Part shown: positions 11,950 through 24,500 of the stretch, piece after piece | Numbering within the stretch: position 1 is the first letter of the stretch | Layout of the letters: each line of letters opens with the position of its first letter | Assembly (NCBI GenBank): GCA_018907035.1 | Contig: JACCIC010000140.1 | Coordinates: 724,501-788,500 of the forward strand | Length of the DNA stretch: 64,000 nucleotides | Source: Sycobia sp. Sy_11 | Taxonomy: Eukaryota; Arthropoda; Insecta; Hymenoptera; Epichrysomallidae | Reading direction: 5' to 3' | Translations under genes and position numbers: made by a program | The notes under the pieces: generated by a model | Told to the model about the DNA's origin: nothing | What the model saw: the letters and a program-made list of their open reading frames with translations, nothing else | Databases searched by the model: none

Positions 11950-12574
11950 ACACTCTTATACGTTATGATTGTTACAAATATTTTTTAATGGTAAAGATTA
12001 TGGATAATAATCGATAAGTTTTATTTTTATGACTATGAGGTTTGCAATACATCTTTCAGGACTGTACGCCCATTTGCATGGATTTTTTAAATATATTCCT
12101 AAAAGGAATGTCCTTTATGAGCATTTTTTATTCATTTCGAAACTTGAAAATTAATTATTTTTTTATTTATATGAGGGTACAAATAGATAGATATTTTTGT
12201 ACAGTCCGTTTCATTAATTAGAAAAGGAAATATTAAAGAACTGTTAAGAAATAAATGTGATCTTTTTAGAATATGGTAAAAATATTTCTGATCACTTTCA
12301 GTTCATATCACTATGAGCGTTATTCGCAAGTAACGAAGCATTTTTACGACGCATTTAGAAAAAAAAAATTTTCAATCTATTAAATTCCTTGAAAAAAAAT
12401 GCAATTAGATCTTACGAATTGAATAATTGTAAAATTGTACAAAAATTAAGTACACAATTCACTGCTAATATCATTATAACGATAGGTAAATGATTAACGT
12501 TTTAATAGTCGATTTTGTAGGAGTCAAATAACCAAATGTAAGTATGCTCTATTCAAACTAATTTTTTCAAACAA

Positions 12575-12623
<49 letters not shown>

Positions 12624-13060
12624 TAATGATTAATAAAAAATTCAAACATACACAATTTCTATATTTTTGTTGTTAAAAGAAATACTAAAAGTTTCTCACA
12701 GCATAGGTCGTTTAACTTATATTTATTTAGAAGAAAAAAAAATTAACTCTGTACAATAATCTACTATAATCTGTCTAATAAACTACTGTAAAATATCGCA
12801 GAAATCTATTATTGAAACTGCCGTTTAACGCCAATTTCTTTCCATCAAAAACAAACGATTTTTATCTATCGTGCAGAAACGTTGTTATCTTAAAGCAGTC
12901 AAGGCTGTTTTCATTTTTAAACTATATATATATATATAAGATAACGATAAAGATTCACAGCGATATCTATATATATATCTATATATATATTTTTTGTTTC
13001 GATAAACGAGATAAGGAGATAGACGAGCCAAGTTATTTAAAGAATTTCTAAATTTTGAAG
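11946..13060. other. AT-rich block, no gene seen
   Basis: Stop-dense AT-rich sequence holding a 45-bp AT array (12578-12622) and short TATATC/TATA clusters near 12925-12990. Nothing else recognised. Confidence 0.7.
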
Positions 13061-13530
13061 GAACTCTCGCGCATCGGCGTACCTGAACGAATCGTATTCT
13101 TCGTATACGTACAGATTACGTGCCGATACGACGATCGTGCAGCGCTCGGCCCACTGGCCGACGATTAAAAAGATCCAGATTTCGATCGTTTTTGTCGCCG
13201 ATCGGCGCGCGGCGCGCCTCGATTTTCACGGCGTGAAAAATCAACAAAACCGACGGGAAAATCTGACTTTTATCGTGGGCGCTTCTCTGTTTGACCCACC
13301 CCCCCCCCTCACGCCATCGCCATTCGTCAGGCGTCGAGATCATCGCTCTCGGACGTTAAAAGCGTGACCGATCCAATTTTGTTGATTGGCCAACGTGGCA
13401 ATGGAAGCTCTGTACATTATATTGGAGTCATTCGTGTTGGATGAGCGAATTTTTAATTTATGAAGCGAACGATCTTGGTTTAATTATCAATACATAGACA
13501 TTTATTTTTAAGCAATTTTCGATCTTCGCT

Positions 13531-13608
13531 GTGAGGCCATAGAAAAATTATTTTTCCTCATTCTAACCTGGTACGAAAAGGCTTTTTTTACGTACCTCCT
13601 TACAATGC
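13531..13608. mobile_element. Dispersed repeat family C, copy 2
   Basis: Shares flanking blocks with 6894-7034 but lacks its middle 57 or so bases. Within it, 13570-13596 forms a snapback hairpin: GGTACG pairs with CGTACC, and neighbouring A and T runs extend the stem. The hairpin is degraded in copy 1. Element type unknown. Confidence 0.55.
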
Positions 13609-14192
13609 TCGGCTTCGCCTCGTGCCTGCAAACCTCTCGTTTCGTAAATAGAGCCTGTCCGTAGTCGGTAAGACATGTACTATTTAAACTCTACACATTG
13701 GTAATTTTAACACATTCGGCCAGTTCTACAGTTGACCATTAAATTTAAGAATAATCATCCTCAACCGTGAATACCGCGTGATTCTTATGCAAACTGACAC
13801 ATCCAACCTTTTTGTCAATATTCTTGAAGATGTGCCATTTTTATCTGTCCAAATAATACTTCTTCTTTTATTTATTTATTTTTTTTTTTTTTGCCGATAC
13901 CGATGAAATTATCAGCACGTAACGCGTCGTTCTTGCTCAACGTTTCACAAACATTTATGCTTTTCGCTCGTACGAGAAGTCATTGAACGCGTAACTACGT
14001 TTTCGGAGCTTCTTTTCTACGGAATTTCCATCGCTATTTGCATCTTGGGGGGGGGGGGCGAAGGAAAATTTCACAAACGCGCGAACTTGAACGTGAAATA
14101 AGTACGTATTCGATTGGCATCCGGCGCAGGAACGAGTGCGAGCAACTTTACAAAATACATACAATGCACGACTATTCCGGTCTATTACCATT

Positions 14193-14311
<119 letters not shown>

Positions 14312-14387
14312 GAACACACTGTTTTGCGTATATGCATTTACAGGCGACGACTACACTGTATCGTCGTATATCTCAAGCCAAGAATCT

Positions 14388-14392
<5 letters not shown>

Positions 14393-14446
<54 letters not shown>
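14393..14446. repeat. (TA)27 microsatellite
   Basis: Pure 54-bp TA run about 80 bp after the CA/TA array. Confidence 0.97.
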
Positions 14447-14450
<4 letters not shown>

Positions 14451-14739
14451 TATAGATTTGACATCCCCGCCCTCCTCGCCGGTCGAAAGAATAAAATCGC
14501 ACGCTCGATCATGCAACTCGTGAACGTCGCCTCGGTATCTCATATGGGAGCCATTGAACCGAGATCGGCCGCCTTAGATGCGGGCGCGCCGGGTAAATAT
14601 ATCCACCTGCTGCGCTGCCGACTCGGCGGGAGCCGATATAGAAATGCCGCGCCGAGCTCGCGATCGACCGGGAATAATAAAACTCGTCGGCGCAACGATG
14701 GCGCGGCGATAATAATATCGCGACAATGCTGGCGCTACC

Positions 14740-14741
<2 letters not shown>

Positions 14742-14772
<31 letters not shown>

Positions 14773-14787
14773 TGTGTGTGAGAGAGA
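14742..14787. repeat. (GA)n(TG)n(GA)n compound array
   Basis: A GA run (14742-14770), then five TG units, then a short GA run. The TG segment interrupts what would otherwise be one purine tract. Confidence 0.93.
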
Positions 14788-15455
14788 AAATCCACCGTCC
14801 GAATGAGTCGACGGTGTAGATGCGGAAATGGCAAAGGCAACCGGTTTCTGGACCGACGTGGCATTAATGCGCGCTCGATCCGCCTAGTTAGCGATTCGTT
14901 TTGCGCCCCCTCTCCCCCTCGCCCAACTCCCCCTCCACGATTCATAAGATGCATATGCGAGAAATCGAAGTAATTATACGGTGCACGTGCGCGCTCTAGG
15001 GGGTGGCTCTGGGCAGGGGTAGAGGGGGTGGCGAAAAGGGAGCTTTCTCGTGCATTCGGCGGCCGGTGACACCGCTGGCGCGCGCGCGCCTGCGCCCTTA
15101 ATCGCCGATGCGCGGGGTCGCGTGGGCCTCCCCCGACCAGCGACTCCCAGAGCGGCTGCGCGGCCCTTATCTGTGCGTACATAGATGCGCGCACGCGCGT
15201 CCCACGGAGAACCGATTAAGCCCCCGACCCGTCCTCCCACCTCCCCTCGCGGCTCCTTCTCGCCACTTGCCCCTTTTCTCCCCGCGCCTCTTCCTCTCCA
15301 TCTGTCTCTCTTCCACTCCGTCTTTCCTCCTTCCCCGACGTGCACGTAATATCAGATGGCTTTGCGTCGTTAGTATCCCTCGCCCCCTCTCCCCGTTCAG
15401 CACGGCCCGTTCATCATGATTTAAATGGCCTGCATTCTGTAAGGGTCGATATTGC

Positions 15456-15488
15456 GGGTAGGGGGGGGTGGTGGTGGCAGAGGGGTTG
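15456..15488 (+). other. G-quadruplex-capable G-rich run
   Basis: Plus-strand G tracts of three, eight and four G with GGT/GGC repeats between them. Two-tetrad or three-tetrad folds are possible by pattern. Confidence 0.45.
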
Positions 15489-15558
15489 GTATCACCGCCA
15501 ACGGTAGCGGACGGGACGACGACGCCGATCGGACGCGCGCGATATCTTTTGGATTATG

Positions 15559-15562
<4 letters not shown>

Positions 15563-15608
<46 letters not shown>
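15563..15608. repeat. (TA)23 microsatellite
   Basis: Pure 46-bp TA run. Confidence 0.96.
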
Positions 15609-15611
<3 letters not shown>

Positions 15612-15865
15612 TGAGCAAAAGGGGGCGACCCGGCCGACGCTGGGGGATGCGGCAGATATAATAAGCGGCAAGCGGTTCCCGGAGGTCGCAGGCAATCGGC
15701 CGGGGGCTGTTTTTCAGCGAAGGTGGCGTCCCCGCGCGTGCAATGACTCCGCGCCTCTTTCAATCTGCCGAGCGGGCTAGCAAGCCGCTTAGGCCCGGCA
15801 GAGATTTACGCGGGATTCGCGCGTGTACTTCGCTTTGGGACAAGGAATTTTTTTTCTCCAACGAG

Positions 15866-15866
<1 letters not shown>

Positions 15867-15916
<50 letters not shown>
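15867..15916. repeat. (TA)25 microsatellite at a block edge
   Basis: Pure 50-bp TA run just before the CpG-rich block ends. Confidence 0.96.
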
Positions 15917-15917
<1 letters not shown>

Positions 15918-15960
15918 GTGCGCGAGTTAAGATAAAGAAGAATGGCGACTGTTTGAAATT

Positions 15961-17400
15961 AAGGATTAATATATGAAAATATATTTTTTTCGTATACTGA
16001 TTCAGCGCTTTTTATGGAATGCCGATATGGAGAATATAGAATCGTTTCGTGAAACAATGATAGACTGAAATTTCGGGCACGACCGTTTCTGCAGAACTCA
16101 TTAATATGAATCAATGGTGTTATATCTAAATAATCGTCCAAATCATGTAGCAATAATTTCTATCCTCAATTTGTTTGTTTTTTCAATCGCACTATTTGCA
16201 AAACGGAAGAATACATCGGTAAATGTAATACATTTTGGAACAATGTGAAATTCTATATACGTATAATTTTAGATTTGTGAAGTTTCCAATTGGGAATATC
16301 GTCGTAAATCATAAATCTACAGTTCATCCTTAACCAGTACTGCTTTTTTACCGTAAAATCCAGAGATGATTATTCAGAGATTTTCAAAAATAATCGTAAT
16401 GATGAAAAATTCAATTCGTAAACATCCGTCGAAGTAGAATTATCTGAGATAAAACACTCTGTACTGAAGTCATCATCGGAGCGACCGTTCGGGTAGGCTT
16501 TTTTCTTGAAACGACATATTGTTGAGATCGGTGTGCGCGATATTTGAAGGATGGCACGGCTTATCGACATCAATTGATGACCACTTGTTGTCAATATACT
16601 TTGGTATACACATACTTTAGCGCTTTATTTAATTTGAGCTTCAATGAATTTTTTTAAAATTAAAAAATGAGCTATTTCTCAAAGAAAATCAGATTTCAAC
16701 TCTAATATTTCATGACACTGTTTTAACAATTAATAGTTCGATAAATCTCCAACATTAAGGAACGTGAAAATGCTATTACTTCATTAGCCTTTCTTTTGCC
16801 TTGAATTCTGATACACACCGCAAAACAAATTTCTTTTTCGACCTCTGAGATAATAGTTGTGAACTGTGACTTTTTACTATTTTTTACTAATTAGTTATCA
16901 CTGTATCAATTAATCGCTAAAACTACTAGAAAAAATTTCTCGAACGTATTTAAATGTTACTTCATTGTAATACAAAAATTTTTTTCTCTAAAAAACTCTT
17001 TTTTTGTCATGACATTGTACCTTATCTCTCAATGATTGATAACAAATTTTTTAAAGGAAAAATTCCAAAACAAAATGTAATAAAAATTTAAGTGGTGGAT
17101 ACAAAAGAGTGAAAGTGTCGAGAAGTCCAGCTAACTCCTATTCACTCCCTTAGGAAGGAATTGGGAGAAAATTCGGAAATTTAATTTTTGCACATTTGCA
17201 TATGTAACTATACTAGAAACAAAAATCGAATACCAAAAATTTGAATATTAAAAGTTACGTTAAGGTGAATTTTATTTCTTCTCTAAGCGAAGGGACAGAT
17301 TGGATATTCTATTGTACTACTGACAGATACTTAATACACATGCATAACTATACCTCAACGACATACAGGAAAGTCACAGAAAAACGTACTAATTCCATAA
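15961..17400. other. AT-rich block, no gene seen
   Basis: Stop-dense unique AT-rich DNA. A minus-strand 74-codon open stretch at 16370-16594 has an acidic, serine-rich part, but no family is recognised and it could be chance. No long microsatellite occurs in this 1.4 kb. Confidence 0.6.
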
Positions 17401-17925
17401 AAGGGGCACGGGAGCCCATAAAATTCATAGACGTGTACACCTCGCGATAAACTGACCGAGCAAACGGACAACGACGAAAGACAAAAAAAAAAACCTCACC
17501 ACCGCACGAGCCTCGACAAAACCCCGGCGAAGGAGAGACAAAAGAGCGTGGCGGAAGAACGAAGCGAGGCGGAAAGCTCGCGTCCTCCCGTATAATACGC
17601 GGCTCCCCCCCCCCCCGTCCACGGGACAAAAGGACCCCTTCTTGCGAACGGGCGCGTAAAAATTATCCCTGCCCATTGTGCGCGCGTGCGGGGGCGGCGG
17701 TCGACCCGACCGTCGGCCCGTAAGCCTTATTTGCACCGGTGAAGAAGAAGAAGAAGAAGAAGAAACAAAATAGCCGGGTCGCGCTCGACGGACGCGTCGA
17801 AGAAAATGGAAAAAGGAGGAACGGCGCGGCGCCGCGGGGTCGCCTCTCGCCTCGGCACGATGGGGAAAACAGGGCGAAGGTCGCGAGAAGGGGAGGGAGG
17901 GAGAGAGAGAACGTAGCTCGTATAC
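17401..17925. other. CpG-rich block with a GAA array
   Basis: GC-rich DNA with (GAA)8 at 17741-17764. A 171-codon minus-strand open stretch (17425-17940) overlaps other open frames and is enriched in Arg, Ser and Phe from GC-rich and GAA sequence. I do not call it a gene. Confidence 0.65.
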
Positions 17926-18796
17926 GTAGAGGTGGGACATAGCAGGCGCACAAAATTTAAATGGACCCTGTCGTTTTGCGTTTCAATAAACATCCCAAAG
18001 TGTAAATTTCAGTCTGAAACTTATATCGAAACCGGACGATTTTTGAGCAGAAAACAATTAATTTTATCGAATGAAATGTAAGATCTCGGTTATTCTGGGG
18101 CTCTCATTAGAGTGTGGGGCACAATGAGCACGGGACATCAGAAAATAATTAGGTTATTTATACTATGACCTTTTTATAGGTCGAATGAATGAAAATTAAG
18201 AAAAATATAACAGATATGGGATTTTTTTAAATATTCAAGCTTAAGCGCGTTTTAACGAATTGTACAGAAAAGGAGGCACGTAATAACGAATATAGTTATA
18301 GCAGTAGTGTACGGAATCATTTTACTAACAATATTTCAAGCACAGCAAGTCTGAATTGTTTTATGTCTGGTTTGAAAAGATTATTTTTGATTTAAGATTC
18401 TCTCAACATGTTTTTCTATACATATGTTATCAGTAACGTTATGCAATAATTTTTTTTTACATCCGATACCTCAATTTATCGACGATTTTTAATTTATATT
18501 CCATTGCTTAGTTCTCGTGGATTGAAGTCGAGAATTCTAAATACACAAATGTTGAAGAAAATTACAAATGCACTAAAAATCCTACGTATTACGGTATTAT
18601 GCAGGCGTAATCTGTGTACAAAATATAACATTTCGGATGAAAGGTAGAAATCATCGAATGGATACGAAGCAAATGCAATTGGACGAGAACTTCCCGACGT
18701 GTCCATCGTTCCCCTTCCGTTTCTTTTAATTTATTGTAGCTTATTAATTTTTTTTTTAAGCTACGTAGAAAGTTGAACAGATTTTGCCACGAGGGC
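17926..18796. mobile_element. Dispersed repeat family B, copy 1
   Basis: Co-linear similarity with 58399-58976 in at least five separated blocks: GTAGAGG...ATAGC near the start, a GACCCTGTCGTTTTGCGTTT-type block, a TTTGATTTAAGATT block, TTCTCGTGGATTGAAGT, AGAATTCTAAATACACAAATG, and AAGCTACGTAGAAAG near the end. This copy keeps more of the middle (18130-18350 and 18600-18740) but lacks 65 bp present in copy 2 next to GAAGT (18524-18528). No terminal repeats or coding domain were recognised. The family is unknown, and shared exon or host sequence duplication is an alternative to a transposon. Confidence 0.7.
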
Positions 18797-18889
18797 AAGC
18801 TATAACTGAAAAGTTGAAGACAGCGTAATTTGTACCGCTGAAATGGGCTGAAATTTCCAATGATTCTTACTCAAGCAACCTAAAGTCTT
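18797..18889. other. Short AT-rich spacer after family B copy 1
   Basis: Unique sequence between the end of the family B similarity and the next CpG-rich block. Confidence 0.5.
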
Positions 18890-19174
18890 TTCTTGTGTGA
18901 AGTGCCGTCGGAACGAACTGCGCAACGTCTCAGCATCCGGAAACAACGAAATTCCGTTCGAAATTACTTATTAACTTTTCTCACCGTAAGCGGGTCCATT
19001 GCGCCCGACGTGCCCATTAGCGACCCGCGCGCCATATTCAAATACCCGCGGAGATATTCCTCGCGCAAGGTATGCCGCGCGCATTACAATATTATAATAG
19101 TACGCGCGTACGGGACGACGCGAGTGAAGAAGGCGACGCGCCGGGCCGCGCCGGCTCGGGTTCGCGCGTCCCGT

Positions 19175-19222
19175 GGGAGGGGCGGCAGGGGCGGGGGGGG
19201 AGGGGAGGGGAGGGGAGGGGAG
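19175..19222 (+). other. Strong G-quadruplex-capable G-rich run
   Basis: Plus-strand G-tracts: a three-G, several four-G and an eight-G tract, ending in five or more perfect GGGGA repeats. Single-base loops make this the most regular quadruplex candidate in the window. Folding is inferred from pattern only. Confidence 0.7.
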
Positions 19223-19634
19223 CTCCCGCCGCCGCAGGTGCGAGAGTTCGGCCGCGACCTAGAGGGAAGCCCCGCAACGCCGGTGTGTGGGGTCCCTCTC
19301 GCCAGCTTGCGCTTACAAATGTATACACACAGCGGACGCACACGCAGATCCAGGGACGCGATGCGCGAGCCGATGGCGAGGCGCGTGGTGCACGCACGAT
19401 GCACCGGGGCGCGGGAGAGGGGGGATGGGGGGGGGTGAAGAGGGGTTGAGAGGGCGTCCTCGATCCCTCGGACACCCGATACTCTTAAATTCCAGGGCGC
19501 GTATCGAGCCTCGAATCGAGCCCGATGCTCTCGAGAGTCATCCCCGCGCGTTGTGCGCGAGTCTCGGTCTCGCGTCTCGCCCCACCCGCCGCCTCACCCC
19601 TTTCTCCGCCGCATTACGCGCGCGTCATCTATAT

Positions 19635-19681
<47 letters not shown>
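19635..19681. repeat. Compound (CA)n(TA)n microsatellite
   Basis: About seven CA units run into a 35-bp AT run, followed by GTATGTATATA. Confidence 0.94.
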
Positions 19682-19690
<9 letters not shown>

Positions 19691-20300
19691 ATAGGTATAT
19701 CTACCCGTTGTCGCGCATATCCGCCGATGAATCGGATGGATTTCGCCCGGTGGAACGGGGAAGGGAGGATGGTAACGATGGACGAGAGTTGGATACGCTA
19801 GCAAGCAGTTATTTCGTTTTCAGTAATCGAGAAGAATGGAATCTCTTCTCACACGGACGCAAGGTGGCAGTGTGATTTTACATATTTATATATATATATA
19901 TATATATATATACGTATCGAAGCTCCGGCATTTTTGTCGCACGCGGGCATGCTTACGCTTCTCAATCTATATTACATAACACAGACACACGCACACGCGC
20001 GTGCGCGCGCGTATATTATATATAACAGGTATGTATGTAAAACAGGCTCCTTTTTCACTTTCGTTCGGGAGAAAGGGGCGAGGAAGCGATTCTTTCTAAC
20101 CTAATACTAGCCGATTCGTTGTATATATGTATATATATATGTACAAGTTTTGCGGTAATAAAGCTTCCTCGATCGAGCATCAAGTGCGAGGCATACAACC
20201 GAATGGAAAAAGTCACCGCCCAGTCCATCGGGCGAGGGTTTCCACTATATATACATAACTTACGAGATATAATAGAAATCTAAGCGTCCGCGACGCTGTA

Positions 20301-20860
20301 GATGTAGGCCGAAAGTACGTAAAAAACATGATTAAAGAAATCGCTCATTATGAGTTATCATACGAATTTCACGTTAATGCTTTTTTTCTTCGTTTCAAGT
20401 TTTTAAGTGCCATACTTATTGTAACCGTTGTCCTAAATTAGTAATTTCCAAATTTTAGCGTATGAAAATACGGCACACAATCAAATTAAATCAATTTGCA
20501 CCTGAGTCAAAAAGAAAGAAACTATACGATCGATCAGTTTGCAATTCCTAGTTCTAACAGATTTGACTCTATTAATAATTCATATCATAGTAAAAGTCAG
20601 TGTTAATTTCTATGTCGGTGATAAACGTGACATTGCCCTATAAATTTTTAGTAAAAAAAAAATAATTTTTGAAGAAAACTGTATCTAAAAGAATAATCGA
20701 TATTCCGCGGTCAAAAAAAGGTAAATGATGTCAGGCTACGAACGTAGCAATGCTTGCCTACCATTCAATTTTCCTTTTTCTAATAAAATAAATCATATAT
20801 ACTTAATAATAAATTAGCAATAAATAAATAAATATCATTTTATCAAAAGTGATGTATCTT
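20301..20860. other. AT-rich unique sequence, no gene seen
   Basis: Stop-dense AT-rich DNA without arrays or a recognised repeat partner. Confidence 0.65.
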
Positions 20861-21258
20861 AATGACTATTCATTCTGTTCTTCCCGACTACATTTTTGTC
20901 TTAGTCACGAAGTCCAAAAGCATGCCTGAATCTGAGTTCCCTCTCCGTTCATCTCGACTACTTCACCAAGTGTTGGAACGTCAAACGCTATCGCAAACCC
21001 ATCGAAACGCTCGATTTTCACGAAAAAAACTGCGGGAGCCTCCGCGGCCATATCGATCGTTCCTCCTTTCTTTTCTCCCCCCCCCCCCCCCATTTCTTCC
21101 ACCAAAGCTCCGCGACAATCGCGCGGGCGATGCCGCCGCCTTTGTAACCGACCCGGCGCGCTCTCCCGTTTCCCCCGGCCGACGACTCGCGGAGCGTTCT
21201 TCCTGGAAGCCAGGACGCGCGGGAAGAACCTCCTACCAGATCGTACGCACAATCGCGC

Positions 21259-21262
<4 letters not shown>

Positions 21263-21306
<44 letters not shown>
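21263..21306. repeat. (AT)22 microsatellite
   Basis: Pure 44-bp run in CpG-rich DNA. Confidence 0.96.
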
Positions 21307-21309
<3 letters not shown>

Positions 21310-21532
21310 TATCGGGGTCCTGAGGCCCCCGTGAGGAGCCAGTTGGTTTATACGAGCGGATGGGGGATTCATCGCGTTCAATATATTATACGGCCGCGTA
21401 TCTATATATATATATATATACGGAGACAGATCTCCTCAGTTCTAATACATAAATTATGGTGAAATTTAGTGAGGCCAGATATGTATGTATTTATATACAC
21501 GAAGTACGGTGAAAGTCATCGTGGTACACCGA

Positions 21533-21560
21533 TGTGTGTGTGTGTGTGTGTGTGTGTGTG
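21533..21560. repeat. (TG)14 microsatellite
   Basis: Pure TG run of 28 bp. Confidence 0.95.
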
Positions 21561-21999
21561 ACCATATTAAAACCGAGACAGTTCTGGAAATGATGGAGAT
21601 CGGGAAGGGGACGAGGAGGAGGAGAAGGAGGTTCGAGAAAGGCGTGTTCCTTTAAAAAAGAAATAGATAAAATAAAAAAAATAACACGCGGGCACGTATT
21701 GAAAGAAGAAAAAGACGTATAGGAAGCAACTGTTGTACTACTGGGAAAACATATGGAAGTAATAATTCGGTAACAGTAGGAGGTCTCTCCATTTATTTAG
21801 CGACTTCGTTGTGTATATAGATGAAGCGCCTATACATACATATATATAGAAGCACAGGGGGCGGCGTATAGAATTACATAATTTTTCTCGAAATCTTCGA
21901 GTCCGCGGTGCGCGTTTATACATCATATATTTGGATTTTTCTCAGCTACGCCCGTTTAAAAATAACGCGCTCGAAGTCACGAGTATATATGTATGTATG

Positions 22000-22052
<53 letters not shown>

Positions 22053-22165
22053 GTACATATACATGTTAATATAGGAAGTAGATTTATTGTCATTATCCCC
22101 GGAATGAATAACCGAATTTGGGGAAACTAATTACTAAACGTTATATCGGTGAATGTTCATTTCCT

Positions 22166-22168
<3 letters not shown>

Positions 22169-22224
<56 letters not shown>
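22169..22224. repeat. (AT)28 microsatellite at a block edge
   Basis: Pure 56-bp run where the mixed block gives way to more than 2 kb of AT-rich DNA. Confidence 0.97.
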
Positions 22225-22230
<6 letters not shown>

Positions 22231-22250
22231 CTAACGAACGCGATGGTTAG

Positions 22251-23280
22251 CGCATCAATACGGGGATAAAATTTTCGAGAATCTGTCAGACATAAATATT
22301 TGAAAATTTGCAGTGATTTACTGTCGTGAATTGGAGTTAACAGATACGGACGACTGATTGTGAACTCGATTATTTCATTTCATTTATTTCCAGAAATACA
22401 TATAAAACTGCATTTTTCGCTAAGTAGAATAAATGCATATTAGAGAAGCCAATATATGTATATTTCAATTGAATATTGATTGAAAAATCTATATGCAAAT
22501 AAGCTTAGATACTTTCAGCTTTGTTTAGATTATACAATCTTAATAATTATTATTCAATTGATTATATTTTATAGAAATATTAACATTATTGCCATCGCTA
22601 ATATATAATTTTTTCAATTTTATGAAAATCAATAATCTATAATACTAATCCAAATTGAAGCTTCTTAGATCTTTATTAATTTTTGCGCGCTCAAGTATAT
22701 TTAGATGATGATACACAGCCTTTTGTTCGAACTGATAACGATAATCATAGAGAAACTAGAAAATTCTCTAAAATTAATTCTAGAATTTAATCACTCTTTT
22801 TTAGCAGAATTATTATGCACGTGTAAACATACAATAATTCTCCAATAATACCTCAGCCTCACCACTCAGAAAAAGTCATGGATTCGATTTCTTTTTAGAT
22901 AATTGATTTATCAGATACTACAGTGACAATGATTTAGTGAATGTCCAAGAAAACTCAAAAACAGCGTTTAAAAACCATTTAAATAAACAGCCATGCACAA
23001 GCTCGCAAACTGTCAAATTCTTCAAAAGTTATCCAATTTTTGTTCGACAACTAATTGAATAATTGAGCGTTGACACGGCTTTCAAGAAGATCCATACGTC
23101 GATAAATGCTTCATTTTCATCGAATGATCGTTAAATATCCGATTTAATATTTTATTTACGAGCAGATGAAAATTGACTGACGATTTTTCTAACGATCATA
23201 GAAATACATTTAAGAATTATTTTTTCGTTGAAAACATAGTTGACCTAATTAGGTATAATGTTAAATTAATAAATATTATT
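22251..23280. other. AT-rich unique sequence, no gene seen
   Basis: Stop-dense, no long arrays, no recognised repeat partner in the window. Confidence 0.65.
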
Positions 23281-23562
23281 ATCGGTCTTGCAGTCTTTGT
23301 AATATAATATATTAGTTAAAATAATGACAGTCAGACTGTCCTTGTTTATGTTCATCGCCGAAGAATCTGCAATGAAACTTTTTACTACAATAAATTATTT
23401 TAAAATTAAAAATAAAAATTAAATAATATATAAAATAAAATAAAAATAATAAAAGCAATATTCTATGTTGGTAAAGGACTACCTGACTGCCCCCACCACC
23501 TTAAATTTAGAATCACCCTTGGTGTCCGACGTTTCCAACCGCTACGGTTCATCCTCAGGAAC
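23281..23562 (-). mobile_element. Dispersed repeat family A, copy 1
   Basis: Co-linear with 44243-44472 in the same orientation. On the plus strand the shared blocks are ATCGGTCTT, CTTGTTTATG...CGCC, AGAATCTG, a GACTGCCCCC-type block and the hairpin block ending AGGAACT. Similarity stops at AGGAACT in this copy and GGGAACT in the other, so this may be an element end. The minus strand carries a hammerhead-like core. Such CTGANGA...GAAAC motifs are known from Penelope-like and some other retroelement ends, but no reverse transcriptase is seen next to either copy. Confidence 0.7.
23531..23558 (-). ncRNA. Hammerhead-like hairpin in family A copy 1 (not shown to be active)
   Basis: Read on the minus strand: CTGAGGA, then an AACC/GGTT stem with loop GTAGC, then GAAAC. 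This matches the CUGANGA and GAA core of hammerhead ribozymes with a short stem II. I see no convincing stem III or a placed cleavage triplet, so an intact ribozyme is not supported. The motif is partly conserved in copy 2. Confidence 0.3.
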
Positions 23563-24500
23563 TAAACTCATAACTTTGCCTCTAAAGATTATTCATTACA
23601 TTATATTTCATAATTTTTAATTGTAATAACTTCACTATTAACTTACTTCTTACACTTCATCAATTCACTTGTTTGCTTTAATAAGTAAAAGAAAATTATA
23701 AACGAGCATTAAAATTATTGTCAAAAATAAAATGTAAAAAAAAAACTTATCGATATCATTTCATATTGAAGGCGTCCGAGACATCTACCCCCATATTCTC
23801 GAGGGGTGTCTTTGGCCTACTATTTGGGTGTTCCGGCATCAACGAGGCAGCCACGGCTGCTCCACTACTGATGCCATCAGGATCACGATAAGCGACTCCG
23901 TAAATTCTTCCAACGCCCCTGTTTTGTTTTTTTTTTCTTCAAAATGATCATTTTCCATAGTTTATCCTGTAAAAGGGCGGGAAAGTGAAATTTGACCTGC
24001 CACACTCAGTCCTTCTGGGTACGAAAATTGATCTACTCGAATTAGATAATTCAAAACAATCTGTTTATACAATTAATAGACAACATTCCATAGTTATGAA
24101 CGTTATGAGCTCGCACATCTTCCAAGATCACATAATTGTGAAAGAGATAAGTTAAAAAACAAAATAAAAAATTGAAGTTACAAAGTTTATAAGAAAAAAA
24201 TTGGAATTTTCTCTTATTTAAAAAAAAATTTTTTAAATAAAATAAACACATTTCTAATAGAAGTCTTTGTAGATTGAGTAATGTGTGACTATAGATCTAT
24301 AGTCTCTACTTAATTTTTAGGAACAATATACAGTAGGGTTGAAAATCCAGAATAATTATAATCTTCCACTAGTAGCTGATAAATGAACATATTGAATCTC
24401 GATCTTTTACGTAAAGTACGAGAATACTCTCCAAACCTATTCTAAACTATAGGCCTAACAAAAAAAAAACAAAAAAAAAAAAAAAAAAAAAATAAGATTC
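23563..24500. other. AT-rich sequence with a GC-richer coding-like island
   Basis: AT-rich except for a GC-richer island at about 23759-24020. The island includes a 60-codon minus-strand open stretch, annotated separately. An A-rich tract lies at 24460-24493. Nothing else recognised. Confidence 0.6.
23759..23938 (-). pseudogene. Unassigned 60-codon open stretch, possible decayed coding fragment
   Basis: Minus-strand codons run without a stop between a TGA (23939-23941) and a TGA (23756-23758). The first codons are an A-tract (Arg-Lys-Lys-Lys). The rest is of normal complexity with Gly, Ala, Asp, Pro and Ser, including RDPDGISSGAAVAAS and MPEHPNSRPKTPLENMG. It stands out as GC-richer than its surroundings and lies about 200 bp from repeat A copy 1. 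No family recognised; it may be a transposon 3' part or chance. Confidence 0.25.

Larger units (their letters stand above)
18890..20300. other. CpG-rich block with a strong G-quadruplex candidate
   Basis: Highly CpG-rich from 18960 to 19620, containing the G-run at 19175-19222, a CA/AT array (19635-19681), an AT run (19887-19912) and shorter TATATA and GTGCGCGC stretches. A 181-codon plus frame (18893-19438) and antiparallel frames over the same DNA are mutually exclusive GC-rich readings without motifs. It could be a CpG-rich regulatory region, but I see no specific element. Confidence 0.7.
20861..22250. other. CpG-rich to mixed block with TA and GT arrays
   Basis: Contains a C14-type homopolymer run (21076-21090), AT (21263-21306 and 21402-21420), (TG)14 (21533-21560), a GTAT/TA cluster (21983-22052) and AT (22169-22224). 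A 153-codon plus frame (20862-21323) starts in unique sequence but ends in TA repeats and has no motif. Confidence 0.7.
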
